A stretch of DNA of 45,528 nt from Xenococcus sp. MO_188.B8 (GCA_030065615.1 JASJDR010000023.1:1-45528); one strand, 5' to 3'. Numbered from the stretch's first letter, positions 1 to 8,771 are shown. Made by a program: numbers and translations. The notes: a model not told the origin generated them from the sequence alone.

Positions 1-2
1 CT

Positions 3-683
3 GCTGCTGATTCGATTCCTGATTCAGATGACAAAGCTCTGGTTTTAAGAGCGATTGCCGAAACCTATGGCAAGCTCGACAACTTTCCGGAGGCGGCTCA
101 ATCTTTGGAACTTGCGATCTACGTTGCTGATTCGATTCCTGATTCAGATGACAAAGCTCTGGTTTTAAGAGCGATTGCCGAAACCTATGGCAAGCTCGAC
201 AACTTTCCGGAGGCGGCTAATTCTCTGAAGCAAGCGATCGCCGCTGCTGATTCGATTACTGATTCATTTGACAAAGCTTGGGTTTTAAGAGCGATTGCCG
301 AAACCTATGGCAAGCTCGACAACTTTCCGGAGGCGGCTAATTCTCTGAAGCAAGCGATCGCCGCTGCTGATTCGATTACTGATTCAGCTGATTCGATTAC
401 TGATTCATCTGACAAAGCTAAGGTTTTAACAACTATTGCCGAAACCATTGGTAAGATCGAAAACTTTCCGGAGGCGGCTAATTCTCTGAAGCAAGCGATC
501 GCGGCAGCTCAAGAGATTACTGATTCATCTGACAAAGCTAAGGTTTTAACAACTATTGCCGAAACCTATGGCAAGATAGAAAACTTTCCGGAGGCGGCTA
601 ATTCTCTGAAGCAAGCGATCGCGGCAGCTCAAGAGATTACTGATTCATCTGACAAAGCTAAGGTTTTAACAACTATTATTCCA
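3..683 (+). repeat. In-frame 120-bp tandem repeat inside the TPR gene
   Basis: Units begin at about 3, 123, 243, 363, 504 and 624, the last one partial. Neighbouring copies are almost identical at the DNA level, including silent positions, which points to recent duplication or gene conversion. The fourth unit carries an extra 21 bp that duplicates seven residues (ADSITDS twice). All changes keep the frame. Confidence 0.9.
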
Positions 684-836
684 TTTCAAGTAAAACTCAA
701 TCACTGGAGAGAAGCCCATAATACAGTATCAATCTGTCCTACCGATGAATGTAAAGTAGAATCGCTTTCTCTGATCCTCACTGCTTGGGCAGAAAAGAAA
801 AACCCTGAGCTAAAAGAATTGGCAAGTGAAAAGTAG
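3..836 (+). CDS. TPR-like repeat protein, 5' end outside window
   Basis: The reading frame is open to the left edge of the window, so the true start lies upstream; the first internal Met (at 105) is inside a repeat and is not a credible start. The protein is a run of about 40-residue units of the pattern DSITDSxDKAxVLRAIAETY followed by GKLDNFPEAANSLKQAI. This is a two-helix TPR-like motif (LRAIAETYGKL for helix A, EAANSLKQAIAAA for helix B). The last roughly 50 residues leave the repeat and contain two Cys (CPTDEC). TPR arrays bind other proteins; nothing here identifies the partner. It stops at 834-836 with an intergenic gap before the next gene. A cytoplasmic scaffold is likely, but the N-terminal domain is not visible. 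Confidence 0.75.
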   Translation, partial: AADSIPDSDDKALVLRAIAETYGKLDNFPEAAQSLELAIYVADSIPDSDDKALVLRAIAETYGKLDNFPEAANSLKQAIAAADSITDSFDKAWVLRAIAETYGKLDNFPEAANSLKQAIAAADSITDSADSITDSSDKAKVLTTIAETIGKIENFPEAANSLKQAIAAAQEITDSSDKAKVLTTIAETYGKIENFPEAANSLKQAIAAAQEITDSSDKAKVLTTIIPFQVKLNHWREAHNTVSICPTDECKVESLSLILTAWAEKKNPELKELASEK

Positions 837-1319
837 GGATTTGTAACGCTACGCTGAAGTCAAAAGTCAAGAGTCAAAAGTCAAAAATTTTTGTTTTTTC
901 TTAATATTGCGTTTAGTAAATAGGGATTGAAAACGGCGATCGCGACCTGGTACTATAATTTCAATTCTTCATAATGGAAGTGGTGATTTTTGTCCATAAA
1001 CACCTCTCTTCCCATTATGAAATAAATAATATCACAGGTTAAAACCAGTTCCAAGCTTTTTTCAGAATTAAAATTTTTCGTTAATAAAAGTTAATAAACA
1101 TATAGTTTCAAAGAAATTAAATTTCTGTTGTGCAAGAATTTTTTGTTGCAGCGTTGAGAAAATTTTATAACATTTGAAGTAAAAATCAAAGATGCTGTTT
1201 AAAGGTTAAATGTTCGCGATCTCGCTGAAAGCTAGGGACTGAGTGGTCAGCCGAAGGCTGACTCTGCGCGCTCACGATTCCTCAATCAAAAAATCAATAA
1301 CAAATAGAACAATAGTAAT
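837..1319. other. Intergenic region with inverted repeats
   Basis: No gene is seen in this 483-bp gap. It begins with a low-complexity tract built on the AAAGTCAA motif (850-890). An inverted repeat pairs TTCATAATGG (968-977) with CCATTATGAA (1012-1021) around a 34-nt spacer. A tight hairpin, GTCAGCC-GAA-GGCTGAC, lies at 1246-1262. These look like dispersed cyanobacterial repeats or weak transcription ends; no U-run follows either stem. Confidence 0.5.
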
Positions 1320-3134
1320 CTAAATTAATTCCCCTGTTTCCTGCAGAGAATGTAAGCGATGATAAATTCCTCCATGATTCAGCAATTCTTGGTGAGTCCC
1401 AACTTCTACAATTTTTCCTGCATCTAAAACGACAATCTTATCGGCTTCGCGGACAGTACTCAGACGATGGGCAATAATAACAGTTGTGCGAGTACCAAAA
1501 ATCGATCGCATTGCTAATTGAATCGAACGTTCCGATTCATAATCTAAACTAGAAGTCGCCTCATCAAATACCAAGATATCAGGATTAACAATTAAAGCTC
1601 TGGCAATACCTAAACGTTGTCTTTGTCCCCCAGAAAGTCTTACTCCTCGTTCTCCCACAATGGTGTAATAACCTTCAGGGAGTTCATTGATAAATTCATC
1701 TACTTGGGCAATTTGGCAAGCTTCTTGGACTTTTTGCAGGCTAACTTGGCGATTGCCGTAGGTCAAATTATTGAGAACTGTACCATTAAAGATATCTACA
1801 TCCTGATGCACGATCGCTAATCGACGACGATAGCGAGCAATATCTAAACTACTAATATCTTCCCCATCAAGGATAATTTGTCCTGCATCTGGTTCAAAAT
1901 AACGGAATAGTAATTTAACTAAAGTCGATTTTCCCGAACCCGAACGTCCAACTAGAGCAATAGTTTGATAGGGTTCTACGAATAGATTGATATCTTGGAG
2001 AATTGGACGCTGGGAATCGTAACCAAAAACTAGATTACGGATTTCTAATTTCCCAGAAAATTTATAAGGGTTAGCAGTGACTTCTTCTTGAACCAGACTG
2101 GCGGCATCTTGGCCAATAGGAAGAAGCAGAAATTCTTGTAACCGTTCCATCGAGGGATAACGACGGGCAAAGATTTCGATAAAATGACCAATCGGTTCGA
2201 TTTCCGCATAAGCCATGCTAGATATCGTTAGGGTGGTAATAAAATGGCCTAGAGAAATATTGCCTTGTACAGTAGAAATAAGAGTAAATAGGAGGATTAG
2301 AAAAACGCAGGTTTTAACTGTGGTGCGTAACCAAGTACCTAAGACCACATAACCTTTATGAATTCGATAGTTAACTACTTTGTATTCTCTGTTTAGTCTT
2401 TGTCTTTGTCTTTCTAGTTCGACCGCTTCTGTGGCAAAGGCTTTAACCGTTTTGATGTTGGTAATGATTTCTGAAGTATGACTTTCGGTATTCTCTTCAT
2501 ATCTGTTGAGATTTTCTTCTTGTTGAATTAAATCTCGAACCCGTTGCAAACTATAAACCAGGATCGCGATGAAGGAAATAATAAACGCGATCGCGATTGG
2601 CGGATCTATCAGTAAAATTATCAAGAAGATCCCCAAAACTCTGGCAACTTTGGGAATCATCTGTCCTGCTATTTCAGGATATGTCCAAGTATGATTTTCG
2701 ATTCCTTTGGTTATTTTACTGGCGATGCGCCCGGGATTGTTTTCGTCGTAAAATCCGATGGGTAGAGTTAATATTTTACCAATTGATTCCTTAAGGCGAT
2801 CGCGTCTCGCTGCTAAAGAAATTTTCCAATGAAACCAAGAACCAATCCAAGGTTGAATCGGCGCTTTAACAACACTGGCTAAGATAATTAAGCTGAGTAA
2901 GATTCCTAAAGAGACCCATTTATCGCTTAACTCAGGCAAAATTAAAGCTGCTTGATCGATCAAAGGCTGAATAAATTTATCAACTGGTTGTCCAGATAAC
3001 ACATTAAGAATTTGTCCTATGCTATAAGGAACAGCAAGATCGATGATTTCAAAAATAGAAGATGCAGTAATGCTAAACAGCGCGATCGCTCTATAATCTC
3101 GATAGTAACCTAAGATGTCTTTGAAAGATGGCAT
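1320..3134 (-). CDS. ABC exporter, fused membrane and ATPase domains (MsbA/ATM1-like)
   Basis: A half-transporter of about 604 residues that should work as a homodimer in the inner membrane. The N-terminal half has the six hydrophobic segments of a type I exporter domain, and the C-terminal half is an ABC ATPase. It shows Walker A (LVGRSGSGKST), the signature LSGGQRQR, Walker B (ILVFDEATSSLD) and the H-loop (IIAHRLST). Substrate is not predictable; lipid, peptide or heavy-metal conjugates are all transported by relatives. The frame can be extended to a TTG at 3191, but those 19 residues are encoded by a palindromic repeat, so the ATG at 3132-3134 (MPSFKDIL) is preferred. It diverges from the CHAT gene. 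Confidence 0.88.
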   Translation of the reverse strand: MPSFKDILGYYRDYRAIALFSITASSIFEIIDLAVPYSIGQILNVLSGQPVDKFIQPLIDQAALILPELSDKWVSLGILLSLIILASVVKAPIQPWIGSWFHWKISLAARRDRLKESIGKILTLPIGFYDENNPGRIASKITKGIENHTWTYPEIAGQMIPKVARVLGIFLIILLIDPPIAIAFIISFIAILVYSLQRVRDLIQQEENLNRYEENTESHTSEIITNIKTVKAFATEAVELERQRQRLNREYKVVNYRIHKGYVVLGTWLRTTVKTCVFLILLFTLISTVQGNISLGHFITTLTISSMAYAEIEPIGHFIEIFARRYPSMERLQEFLLLPIGQDAASLVQEEVTANPYKFSGKLEIRNLVFGYDSQRPILQDINLFVEPYQTIALVGRSGSGKSTLVKLLFRYFEPDAGQIILDGEDISSLDIARYRRRLAIVHQDVDIFNGTVLNNLTYGNRQVSLQKVQEACQIAQVDEFINELPEGYYTIVGERGVRLSGGQRQRLGIARALIVNPDILVFDEATSSLDYESERSIQLAMRSIFGTRTTVIIAHRLSTVREADKIVVLDAGKIVEVGTHQELLNHGGIYHRLHSLQETGELI

Positions 3135-3164
3135 TTTAAGAAGTGAAAAGTCAAAATTGTCAAG

Positions 3165-3185
3165 AGACGTGTCGTCGACACGTCT
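3165..3185. repeat. Near-perfect 21-bp palindrome
   Basis: The arms AGACGTGTCG and CGACACGTCT face each other over a 1-bp centre in the divergent gap between the ABC exporter and the CHAT gene. It may be a dispersed repeat or a regulator site. It creates the spurious Arg-rich N-terminus of the longer reading of the ABC gene. Confidence 0.6.
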
Positions 3186-3237
3186 GCGCAAAAGTTAGGA
3201 AAGGAATTGATTCTGGTCTTAAAATTCTAGAGAAATC

Positions 3238-5922
3238 ATGAGACATAGAATAGGTCGTTGGCTGAAATTGATGATAATTGCTTTACTGGGTTTTAGTTGT
3301 GCTTTGTTCATCAGCATCTCAGTACAAAGCCAAACTGCGACTAATAATTTGATCCAAGAAGCACGAGAATATTATCAAGCTGGACAATTTACATCATCCC
3401 TACAGTTATTAGAACAAGTATCGGAAAAATTTGCTACTGAAAAGAAAACTCTACAACAAGCTCAGTTGCAATCTCTCATTTCTCTAGCGCATCAACAATT
3501 GGAAAATTGGCAGCAAGCCCAAGAAGCTCTTGATTATGGCTTGAATCTCCTGGAAACTCAGCCAGAAAATAACCAAAAACAGCAAGTATTAGGACAATTA
3601 TGGAACGCTCAAGGACATTTCTATTTTCATCAAGAAAAAAATGAATCGGCATTAGAAGCCTGGAAAACAGCTCAAAAATTTTATGCTAGTATCAGCGATC
3701 GCTTAGGAGAGACAGGAACGCTGGTTTCGATTTCCCAAGCTTTACTCCATCTAGGTTTTTATAGACGTTCTTGCAATACGATTTTGGATGCTTGGGATTA
3801 TCCTAGTGATTTTTGTGAAGCTCTCAATCCAGAAGATATTCCCGATCTCTTGGCGGTTTCTGCTATTGAACAGCCCCGTCTTTGGCAAGTGAAAGCTTTA
3901 CATAGTATGGCAAATAGTTTCCTGTTGCTGGGCAAATTTCCTCAAGCTCAAGAGGTGATGGTGCAAACTCAAAAACTCAAGTCGCGCTTAGATCTTGAAT
4001 TACCCTTACTAGAGAATCAAATCACTCTAACCTTGGGTAATATCCAGAAAGCGATCGCCCTGCAAGCCCAAGAATTCCAAGAAGAAGAGAATTTTATCTC
4101 AGCTAGCGAAAAAGCATTAGCTTTCTATCGCAACATTATTAGTTTACCCGATCGGCGATCGCTATCTCAAATCCTAGATGCTCAACTAAGTCAATTAGAT
4201 ATCTTTATCGTTACCGAAAACTATGCCGCAGCTCAAACAATTATTCCTCAAATCGAAGCTAACCTTCGTCAATTACCGATTAACAAAAACTCAGCTCATA
4301 ATAGATTGCGTTTAAATCGTAGTTTAACAATGCTGCTAGAGAATCAAGTTGAGATAACTTATTCTTGGGATGATATTGCTCAAATATACCGAGAAATTGG
4401 GCAACAAGCCCAGGCTTTATCTGCTTTTCGTCTAGAATCTCATGCTTGGGGTTATTTAGGAGAATTAGCCTCTCAACAAAATCTTTCGCTAGAGCTGACT
4501 CCCCAAAAATATCTGGAACAAGCTCTGCATTTAGCTCAAAGTAATCAAGCAACTGAAATTGCCTATCGTTGGCAATGGCAATTAGGCCGAATATATCGCG
4601 ATCGCGGAGACATCGACCGAGCAATTAATGCTTACAAAGCGGCTTTTATTTCTTTACAGGATATCCGTAGTAACTTAGCGGCTCTAGAAAAAGAAGTGCA
4701 ATTTTCTTTTCGCGAACAAGTAGAGCCGGTATATCGAGAATTAGCGGCATTACTTTTAGCAGAACAAAGTCCAGAGAAAATAGCTGCTCCCGAAAATTTG
4801 AATTTAGCCCGAGATGTTATTGAAGGCTTACAACTAGCAGAACTAGACAATTACTTCAAAGATGCTTGCATCGTTTTCCAAAAACAGGACATTGCAGCCA
4901 TAGATCCCACCGCAGCAGTTATTTACACCATAGTTTTACCAGACGCGCAACAAGAGGTAGATCGCATCGAAATGATTCTTGATCTACCAGAAACAGACTT
5001 ACTCCATTATCAAACCATCGTTCCCCATGAATCATTTGAAACAGTAACTCACGATCTGAGTCAATATTTACTGGAACCCGATCGCTTTCGTGATATTCAA
5101 AGTCTATCCTCCCAGGTTAATAAATGGCTGATCGAACCGCTGAAAGCAGACATTACACCCGAGATCAAGACCCTAGTATTTGTTCTCGATGGCATGTTAC
5201 GCAATATTCCGATGGCAGTTCTTTACAATGGAACAGATTATCTCATCGATCATTACGCGATCGCGCTAACTCCAGGCTTACAACTCCTCAATCCCAAACC
5301 CTCTCTTACCGCATCAACCGCTTTAGCTGGAGGCGTAAGTAAAAAATTACCAGGATTTTCTCCCTTAAAAAATGTTCCTCAAGAACTGAATACTGTAGCC
5401 AATAATTTTAGTAGCAAAAAATTACTCGATGATCAATTTCAAACTACTAGCTTCACTCAAAACATTAATACCCAGCTTTATTCTGTAATTCATTTAGCGA
5501 CTCATGGTCAATTTAGCTCCAATCCCAACAAAACTTTTATTCGTCTCTGGGATGCACCTTTGGGAATCAAAAAATTGAGTTTATTGCTCCAAAATCGGGA
5601 AGTAGATACGCAAAAACTGATCGATCTTCTGGTACTCAGTGCTTGTGAAACTTCCAGAGGAGATGATTTTGCTAGCTTAGGTTTAGCTGGGCTAGCAGTT
5701 AGAACAGGAGTTAGTAGTACTTTGGCTAGTCTCTGGCAAATTAGCGATCGCTCTACCCCATTTTTGATGGAAAAATTTTATCAATATTGGCAAGACAATC
5801 CCGATATCAATAAGGCAGAAGCTTTAAGACGCGCTCAAATCGACTTGCGTAGTCAAACTGACAAGGATTGGGATGTTCCCTACTATTGGGCAGCCTATAC
5901 TTTAGTGGGAAAATGGGAATAA
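3238..5922 (+). CDS. Secreted or anchored TPR-CHAT protein
   Basis: 894 residues. An N-terminal hydrophobic segment (about residues 10-30, ending near VQSQTA) is a signal peptide or anchor. Residues of about 35-520 are TPR-like helical repeats (for example EAREYYQAGQFTSSLQLLEQ). The C-terminal 350 residues are a CHAT domain, a caspase-like cysteine protease fold. The expected dyad is present: His756 in HLATHGQF and Cys803 in LSACETSRG, followed by the family motifs GLAGLAVRTG and LASLWQISD. The end (YYWAAYTLVG) is typical of complete CHAT proteins. Known CHAT relatives include separase-like and Craspase proteases, but most cyanobacterial ones are uncharacterised. Export to the periplasm is inferred. 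It is convergent with the aldo/keto reductase, only 12 bp away. Confidence 0.9.
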   Translation: MRHRIGRWLKLMIIALLGFSCALFISISVQSQTATNNLIQEAREYYQAGQFTSSLQLLEQVSEKFATEKKTLQQAQLQSLISLAHQQLENWQQAQEALDYGLNLLETQPENNQKQQVLGQLWNAQGHFYFHQEKNESALEAWKTAQKFYASISDRLGETGTLVSISQALLHLGFYRRSCNTILDAWDYPSDFCEALNPEDIPDLLAVSAIEQPRLWQVKALHSMANSFLLLGKFPQAQEVMVQTQKLKSRLDLELPLLENQITLTLGNIQKAIALQAQEFQEEENFISASEKALAFYRNIISLPDRRSLSQILDAQLSQLDIFIVTENYAAAQTIIPQIEANLRQLPINKNSAHNRLRLNRSLTMLLENQVEITYSWDDIAQIYREIGQQAQALSAFRLESHAWGYLGELASQQNLSLELTPQKYLEQALHLAQSNQATEIAYRWQWQLGRIYRDRGDIDRAINAYKAAFISLQDIRSNLAALEKEVQFSFREQVEPVYRELAALLLAEQSPEKIAAPENLNLARDVIEGLQLAELDNYFKDACIVFQKQDIAAIDPTAAVIYTIVLPDAQQEVDRIEMILDLPETDLLHYQTIVPHESFETVTHDLSQYLLEPDRFRDIQSLSSQVNKWLIEPLKADITPEIKTLVFVLDGMLRNIPMAVLYNGTDYLIDHYAIALTPGLQLLNPKPSLTASTALAGGVSKKLPGFSPLKNVPQELNTVANNFSSKKLLDDQFQTTSFTQNINTQLYSVIHLATHGQFSSNPNKTFIRLWDAPLGIKKLSLLLQNREVDTQKLIDLLVLSACETSRGDDFASLGLAGLAVRTGVSSTLASLWQISDRSTPFLMEKFYQYWQDNPDINKAEALRRAQIDLRSQTDKDWDVPYYWAAYTLVGKWE

Positions 5923-5934
5923 CATTCCTGGTTT

Positions 5935-6915
5935 TTATTTAGTCTGGAAAATATTTTGTACCATTGGTTTTTTTACCTTGGCCGCAGCCCGATCTAACTC
6001 TGTAACTTCCCCTGCATCTAATTGCCAACCAATCGCACCAAGATTCTGTTGTGCTTGTTCAGGATTTTTAGCACCAGGAATGGGAATTGTACCTTTACTT
6101 ATACACCAATTGATTGCTACTTGAGCCATAGTTTTGTTACGAGATTTTGCCACTGCCGCTAAACAGTCTAAAAGCGATCGCGCTCCTGGTAAAATTTGTT
6201 TAGATACCCAACCCCGAAGTCCGGTCGGTAAATTATCTTTGACTGAATATTTACCCGTCAACAGTCCTAATGCTAGGGGACTATAGGCAATTAGTTTAAT
6301 GCCTAATTCATCACAAACTTCTTTTAATCCCAATTCTGTCACCGGATAAGTTGAGAGGAGAGAATATTGAACTTGCAGAGTCGTAATCGGAATACCGCGA
6401 TCGCAAAATCTTTGGTAAACTTTTCTGAGTCGTTTGGGGCCATAATTAGATAAACCAACACCTTTGACTAATCCTTGTTCGTAAAGATCGCCCAAGCCAT
6501 CTAAGAGTTGCCATTCTTGCAGCGGAAAATAGTTTCCTGTTGACCAATGCATTTGTACCAAATCAATATTTCTACCAAATCTCTGCGCCGAGGCTAATCC
6601 TGCTTTAAACATCGCTTTACGGTTTAGTCGCCAGGGATAGGGAGCGAGTTTGGTTGCCAAACAGATCTGCTCTTGATTGACTCCTTGATATTCACTAGTA
6701 AACTTGCCTAAAAGCATTTCGCTACGCCCATTTAGTTTCCCTGTTCCATAGGAATCTCCCGTATCAAACAGAGTTACCCCATTACTAACGCAGAGATTAA
6801 AAACTTCTTGTAGCTGACGATCCATTGATTCGTCGTAGCCCCAAAGCAGGCGATTCCCCCAAGCCCAAGTGCCACAACCCATAGTTGGTATTAATAGTTC
6901 ATTTTCTTGGTTCAT
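5935..6915 (-). CDS. Aldo/keto reductase
   Basis: 326 residues, a full-length AKR TIM barrel using NADPH. The catalytic tetrad is visible: Asp51 and Tyr56 (LFDTGDSYGTG), Lys in LATKLAP (about 89) and His in VQMHWS (about 123). The cofactor-binding end (IPIPGAKNPEQAQQNLGAIGW) is intact. The sequence resembles plant-chloroplast and cyanobacterial AKRs of unknown substrate. The ATG at 6913-6915 is the only sensible start. Nothing nearby suggests a pathway. Confidence 0.88.
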   Translation of the reverse strand: MNQENELLIPTMGCGTWAWGNRLLWGYDESMDRQLQEVFNLCVSNGVTLFDTGDSYGTGKLNGRSEMLLGKFTSEYQGVNQEQICLATKLAPYPWRLNRKAMFKAGLASAQRFGRNIDLVQMHWSTGNYFPLQEWQLLDGLGDLYEQGLVKGVGLSNYGPKRLRKVYQRFCDRGIPITTLQVQYSLLSTYPVTELGLKEVCDELGIKLIAYSPLALGLLTGKYSVKDNLPTGLRGWVSKQILPGARSLLDCLAAVAKSRNKTMAQVAINWCISKGTIPIPGAKNPEQAQQNLGAIGWQLDAGEVTELDRAAAKVKKPMVQNIFQTK

Positions 6916-7002
6916 ATCTAGAAAACTTGTCCCGTGGCTTTAATGTTTCCAAAGATATTTTACTGGTCTCGCTTCCAATTAAACTCAATAGTCGCCTTAC
7001 TG

Positions 7003-7200
7003 AGCGATCGCAATAGCAATTACATAATTCTTTCTTTGCGCGCCCCGCGCTTGCGTAGCTCCGGGATGGGGGGTTTCAGTGATTAATGAATTCGTATCAC
7101 TAGTTAATTTTGTTGTATTTGAACCCCCATTCCCGCCCGAAGGGGCAGCGGATCTCTTCGAGATCGCTAATTCATCCAACAAGAAATGCGATCGCTATCT
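7003..7200. repeat. Dispersed island repeat, copy A, interrupted
   Basis: The left part (GATCGCAATAGCAATTA onward, about 7006-7040) and the right part (GATCGCTAATTCATCCAACA, about 7162-7200) match copies B and C, but are separated here by about 120 bp. The insert is GC-rich and roughly palindromic: GGGATGGGGGG faces CCCCCATTCCC. It carries the string CCCGAAGGGGCAGCGG, which recurs at about 36833. It reads as a repeat inserted into a repeat. The gap 6916-7212 holds no credible gene. Confidence 0.7.
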
Positions 7201-7212
7201 TCATAACAAAGG

Positions 7213-7565
7213 TTAAAGGAATTCTACTTTTCCTACAAGTTCTTCTGGTGTTAAAACTTCATAAATCAGAACCAATGATTCTATGATCTCCCCGATTGAA
7301 CGTTTACCCTTTTGGCAATAAGCAATACCTCTATGAGTTTCTCCAGAATTGGCAATAATCAAGAAATCCCTATCTTGAGTCACAATAATTCGCCCAGTTT
7401 TCCTAGCAAACTCTAACTGTGCTTCATCAGGTGTCCCTCTTAATCCAGCCTCAACTGTTGTAGTGACATCAATCCCATAACGACGCAATCCAATAGCAGA
7501 CGCAATCCAATAGCAATTGCTGGAGTAACATTTTCATCTAAATGAAAGCGAATACGCTTATTCAC
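7213..7565 (-). pseudogene. DUF5615 PIN-like toxin, frameshifted by a 17-bp duplication
   Basis: The downstream open part (7213-7488) encodes the conserved DUF5615 body, for example GTPDEAQLEFARKTGRIIVT followed by QDRDFL. The family N-terminus (RFHLDENVTPAIAIGLRRYG) is present upstream but in another frame. A perfect 17-bp tandem duplication (7482-7515) sits at the junction, and removing one copy restores a continuous protein. The restored gene would start at the GTG of 7563-7565, overlapping the stop of the DUF433 antitoxin. The first catalytic Asp (LDEN) lies on the displaced side, so the present product should be inactive unless the duplication is lost. Family knowledge: DUF5615 proteins are PIN-like RNases neutralised by DUF433. 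Confidence 0.85.
7482..7515. repeat. Perfect 17-bp tandem duplication
   Basis: GACGCAATCCAATAGCA occurs at 7482-7498 and again, identically, at 7499-7515. The length is not a multiple of three, so it shifts the frame of the DUF5615 toxin. Confidence 0.95.
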
Positions 7566-7869
7566 CTCTCAATTGCTCCAACTTAGTCTGTAATATCGAG
7601 GTATGATTACGCTGATACTCCTGAATCAGAGCTTCTTCCTCTTCCATCCGTTTCTCTATATCTTCACGATGCTCAAAATAATAAGCCATTGCTGCATAGA
7701 CTTGAGCCAAAGATAATTCATAAACTCCAGCAATTTCGATTAAAGACATCCCTAATTTCAAATGCATCACAGCTATATCTTCTACGGTAATTCTAGTGCC
7801 AGATATTCTTGGTTTTCCGCTTCTAACATCTGATGATGTTTCTATTTGTTCAATACTTAAAATTGGCAT
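7558..7869 (-). CDS. DUF433 antitoxin
   Basis: About 103 residues. The DUF433 core is clear: GKPRISGTRITVEDIAVMHL, then a helix-turn-helix-like stretch (GMSLIEIAGVYELSLAQVYA) and AMAYYFEHREDIE. The C-terminus is charged and helical, as expected for a toxin-binding tail. The first ATG (7867-7869, MPILSIEQ) is chosen over an upstream TTG. Its stop overlaps the reconstructed GTG start of the DUF5615 toxin, the usual antitoxin-first order. DUF433 proteins bind DNA and repress their own operon. A truncated relative lies at 10580-10655. Confidence 0.87.
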   Translation of the reverse strand: MPILSIEQIETSSDVRSGKPRISGTRITVEDIAVMHLKLGMSLIEIAGVYELSLAQVYAAMAYYFEHREDIEKRMEEEEALIQEYQRNHTSILQTKLEQLRGE

Positions 7870-8012
7870 AACTTTCAATATTGTTTGTTGGACATCACAA
7901 ATAACAGTGATTCCTAATTACTAACTAGAAATCAATTATAGCGATCTTTTTGCGATTAAATTTTCCCAAAAGGCGATCGAGTTCACTTAGTAAAGATCGC
8001 ATAGAAAGTAAC

Positions 8013-8092
8013 TGAGATCGCAATAGCAATTAAATAAATCTTTTTTTGCGCGATCGCTAATACATCATACAAGATAGGCGATCACACTATCA
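8013..8092. repeat. Dispersed island repeat, copy B
   Basis: An intact copy: GATCGCAATAGCAATTAAAT, then AAATC-T7-GCGCGATCGCTAA, then a variable CATCATACAAGATAG and GGCGATCACACT. It lies between the DUF433/DUF5615 and the RelE/ParE modules. Confidence 0.8.
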
Positions 8093-8109
8093 AATGAGGT
8101 TGAATCGGG

Positions 8110-8445
8110 TTATTTTGGTTCTTCACCAAGAGCCTGCTGTGATGCATGTCGAATATGGAGAATCCTCACTGTTGATACATCTTGACTTTCTAAAATAGTA
8201 AAAAGGATGCGATATGAATTACGTCCTTTACCATAGAGTAATTGTCTAATTTCTTGACTAAAGTAGTCATTTTCTCTTGCTAAAAGACAACGTTTTGGCA
8301 TTTGGATCAAAGACTCGATTGCATTTAGAAGTCCTGCGTACCATTGAGTTGCTTTTGTGGGAGAGGCGACTTGAGATAAACGGAGAAAAGCTTTGTCTGC
8401 TTCAGCTTCTGCTACGCTGGAAATCTCAATCCGATATTTCTTCAT
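8110..8445 (-). CDS. RelE/ParE-type toxin
   Basis: 111 residues with the RelE/ParE fold pattern: KKYRIEISSVAEAEADKAFL (first strand and helix), WYAGLLNAIESLIQMPKRCL, then QLLYGKGRNSYRILFTI and a last strand VRILHIRHAS. The R-x-L/I-H-I-R-H motif is typical of the ParE side of the family. Members are either mRNA interferases or gyrase poisons; the sequence alone does not decide. The ATG overlaps the antitoxin stop by four bases (ATGA), indicating translational coupling. Confidence 0.88.
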   Translation of the reverse strand: MKKYRIEISSVAEAEADKAFLRLSQVASPTKATQWYAGLLNAIESLIQMPKRCLLARENDYFSQEIRQLLYGKGRNSYRILFTILESQDVSTVRILHIRHASQQALGEEPK

Positions 8446-8696
8446 GAGTCGGCTGGCAGATTATATTTGCGACGCTGTTCCTCAGCAAATTCATCAAAAG
8501 AGCGAAACCGATCTGCCTCAAAATCATTTAGTCCTTGCTGTATTCCTTTGATAGCATCCTCGGAATCTTTTACTTCCCACTCTAAGAGACTCGTCAATAA
8601 TTCAGATGCCAAAGAGTTAATATCTTGACCTTGTTGAGAAGCTTTATCACGCAGTAATGCTTCTACTTCAGGACTAAGGTTAACCATAATTGTCAT
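8442..8696 (-). CDS. Antitoxin of the RelE/ParE pair
   Basis: About 84 residues. The start (MTIMVNLSPEVEALLRDKA) is a ribbon-helix-helix-like DNA-binding segment, followed by an acidic linker and a charged C-terminus (FAEEQRRKYNLPADS) that should wrap the toxin. Two starts are possible. The ATG at 8727-8729 adds 11 residues, but the ATG at 8694-8696 has a GGAG about 10 nt upstream and begins at the conserved domain, so it is preferred. Its last bases overlap the toxin start. Confidence 0.78.
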   Translation of the reverse strand: MTIMVNLSPEVEALLRDKASQQGQDINSLASELLTSLLEWEVKDSEDAIKGIQQGLNDFEADRFRSFDEFAEEQRRKYNLPADS

Positions 8697-8771
8697 TGAG
8701 CAAAATTCTCCGACATCAAGCCTACGCATTTTATTTTAGCAAAACTATAATAGGAGCGATCGCAATTTGCA

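Noticed and set aside
3..683. Periodic repeats considered as a CRISPR array
   Set aside because: The 120-bp period has no unique spacers and stays in one reading frame, so it is an intragenic protein repeat.
1320..3191. Longer reading of the ABC exporter from a TTG at 3191
   Set aside because: The additional 19 residues come mostly from a palindromic repeat; the ATG at 3134 starts at the natural domain edge.
6997..7182. Short minus-strand open frame of 61 codons
   Set aside because: It spans the nested GC-rich repeat and both halves of island repeat copy A; the translation is low-complexity and has no family pattern.
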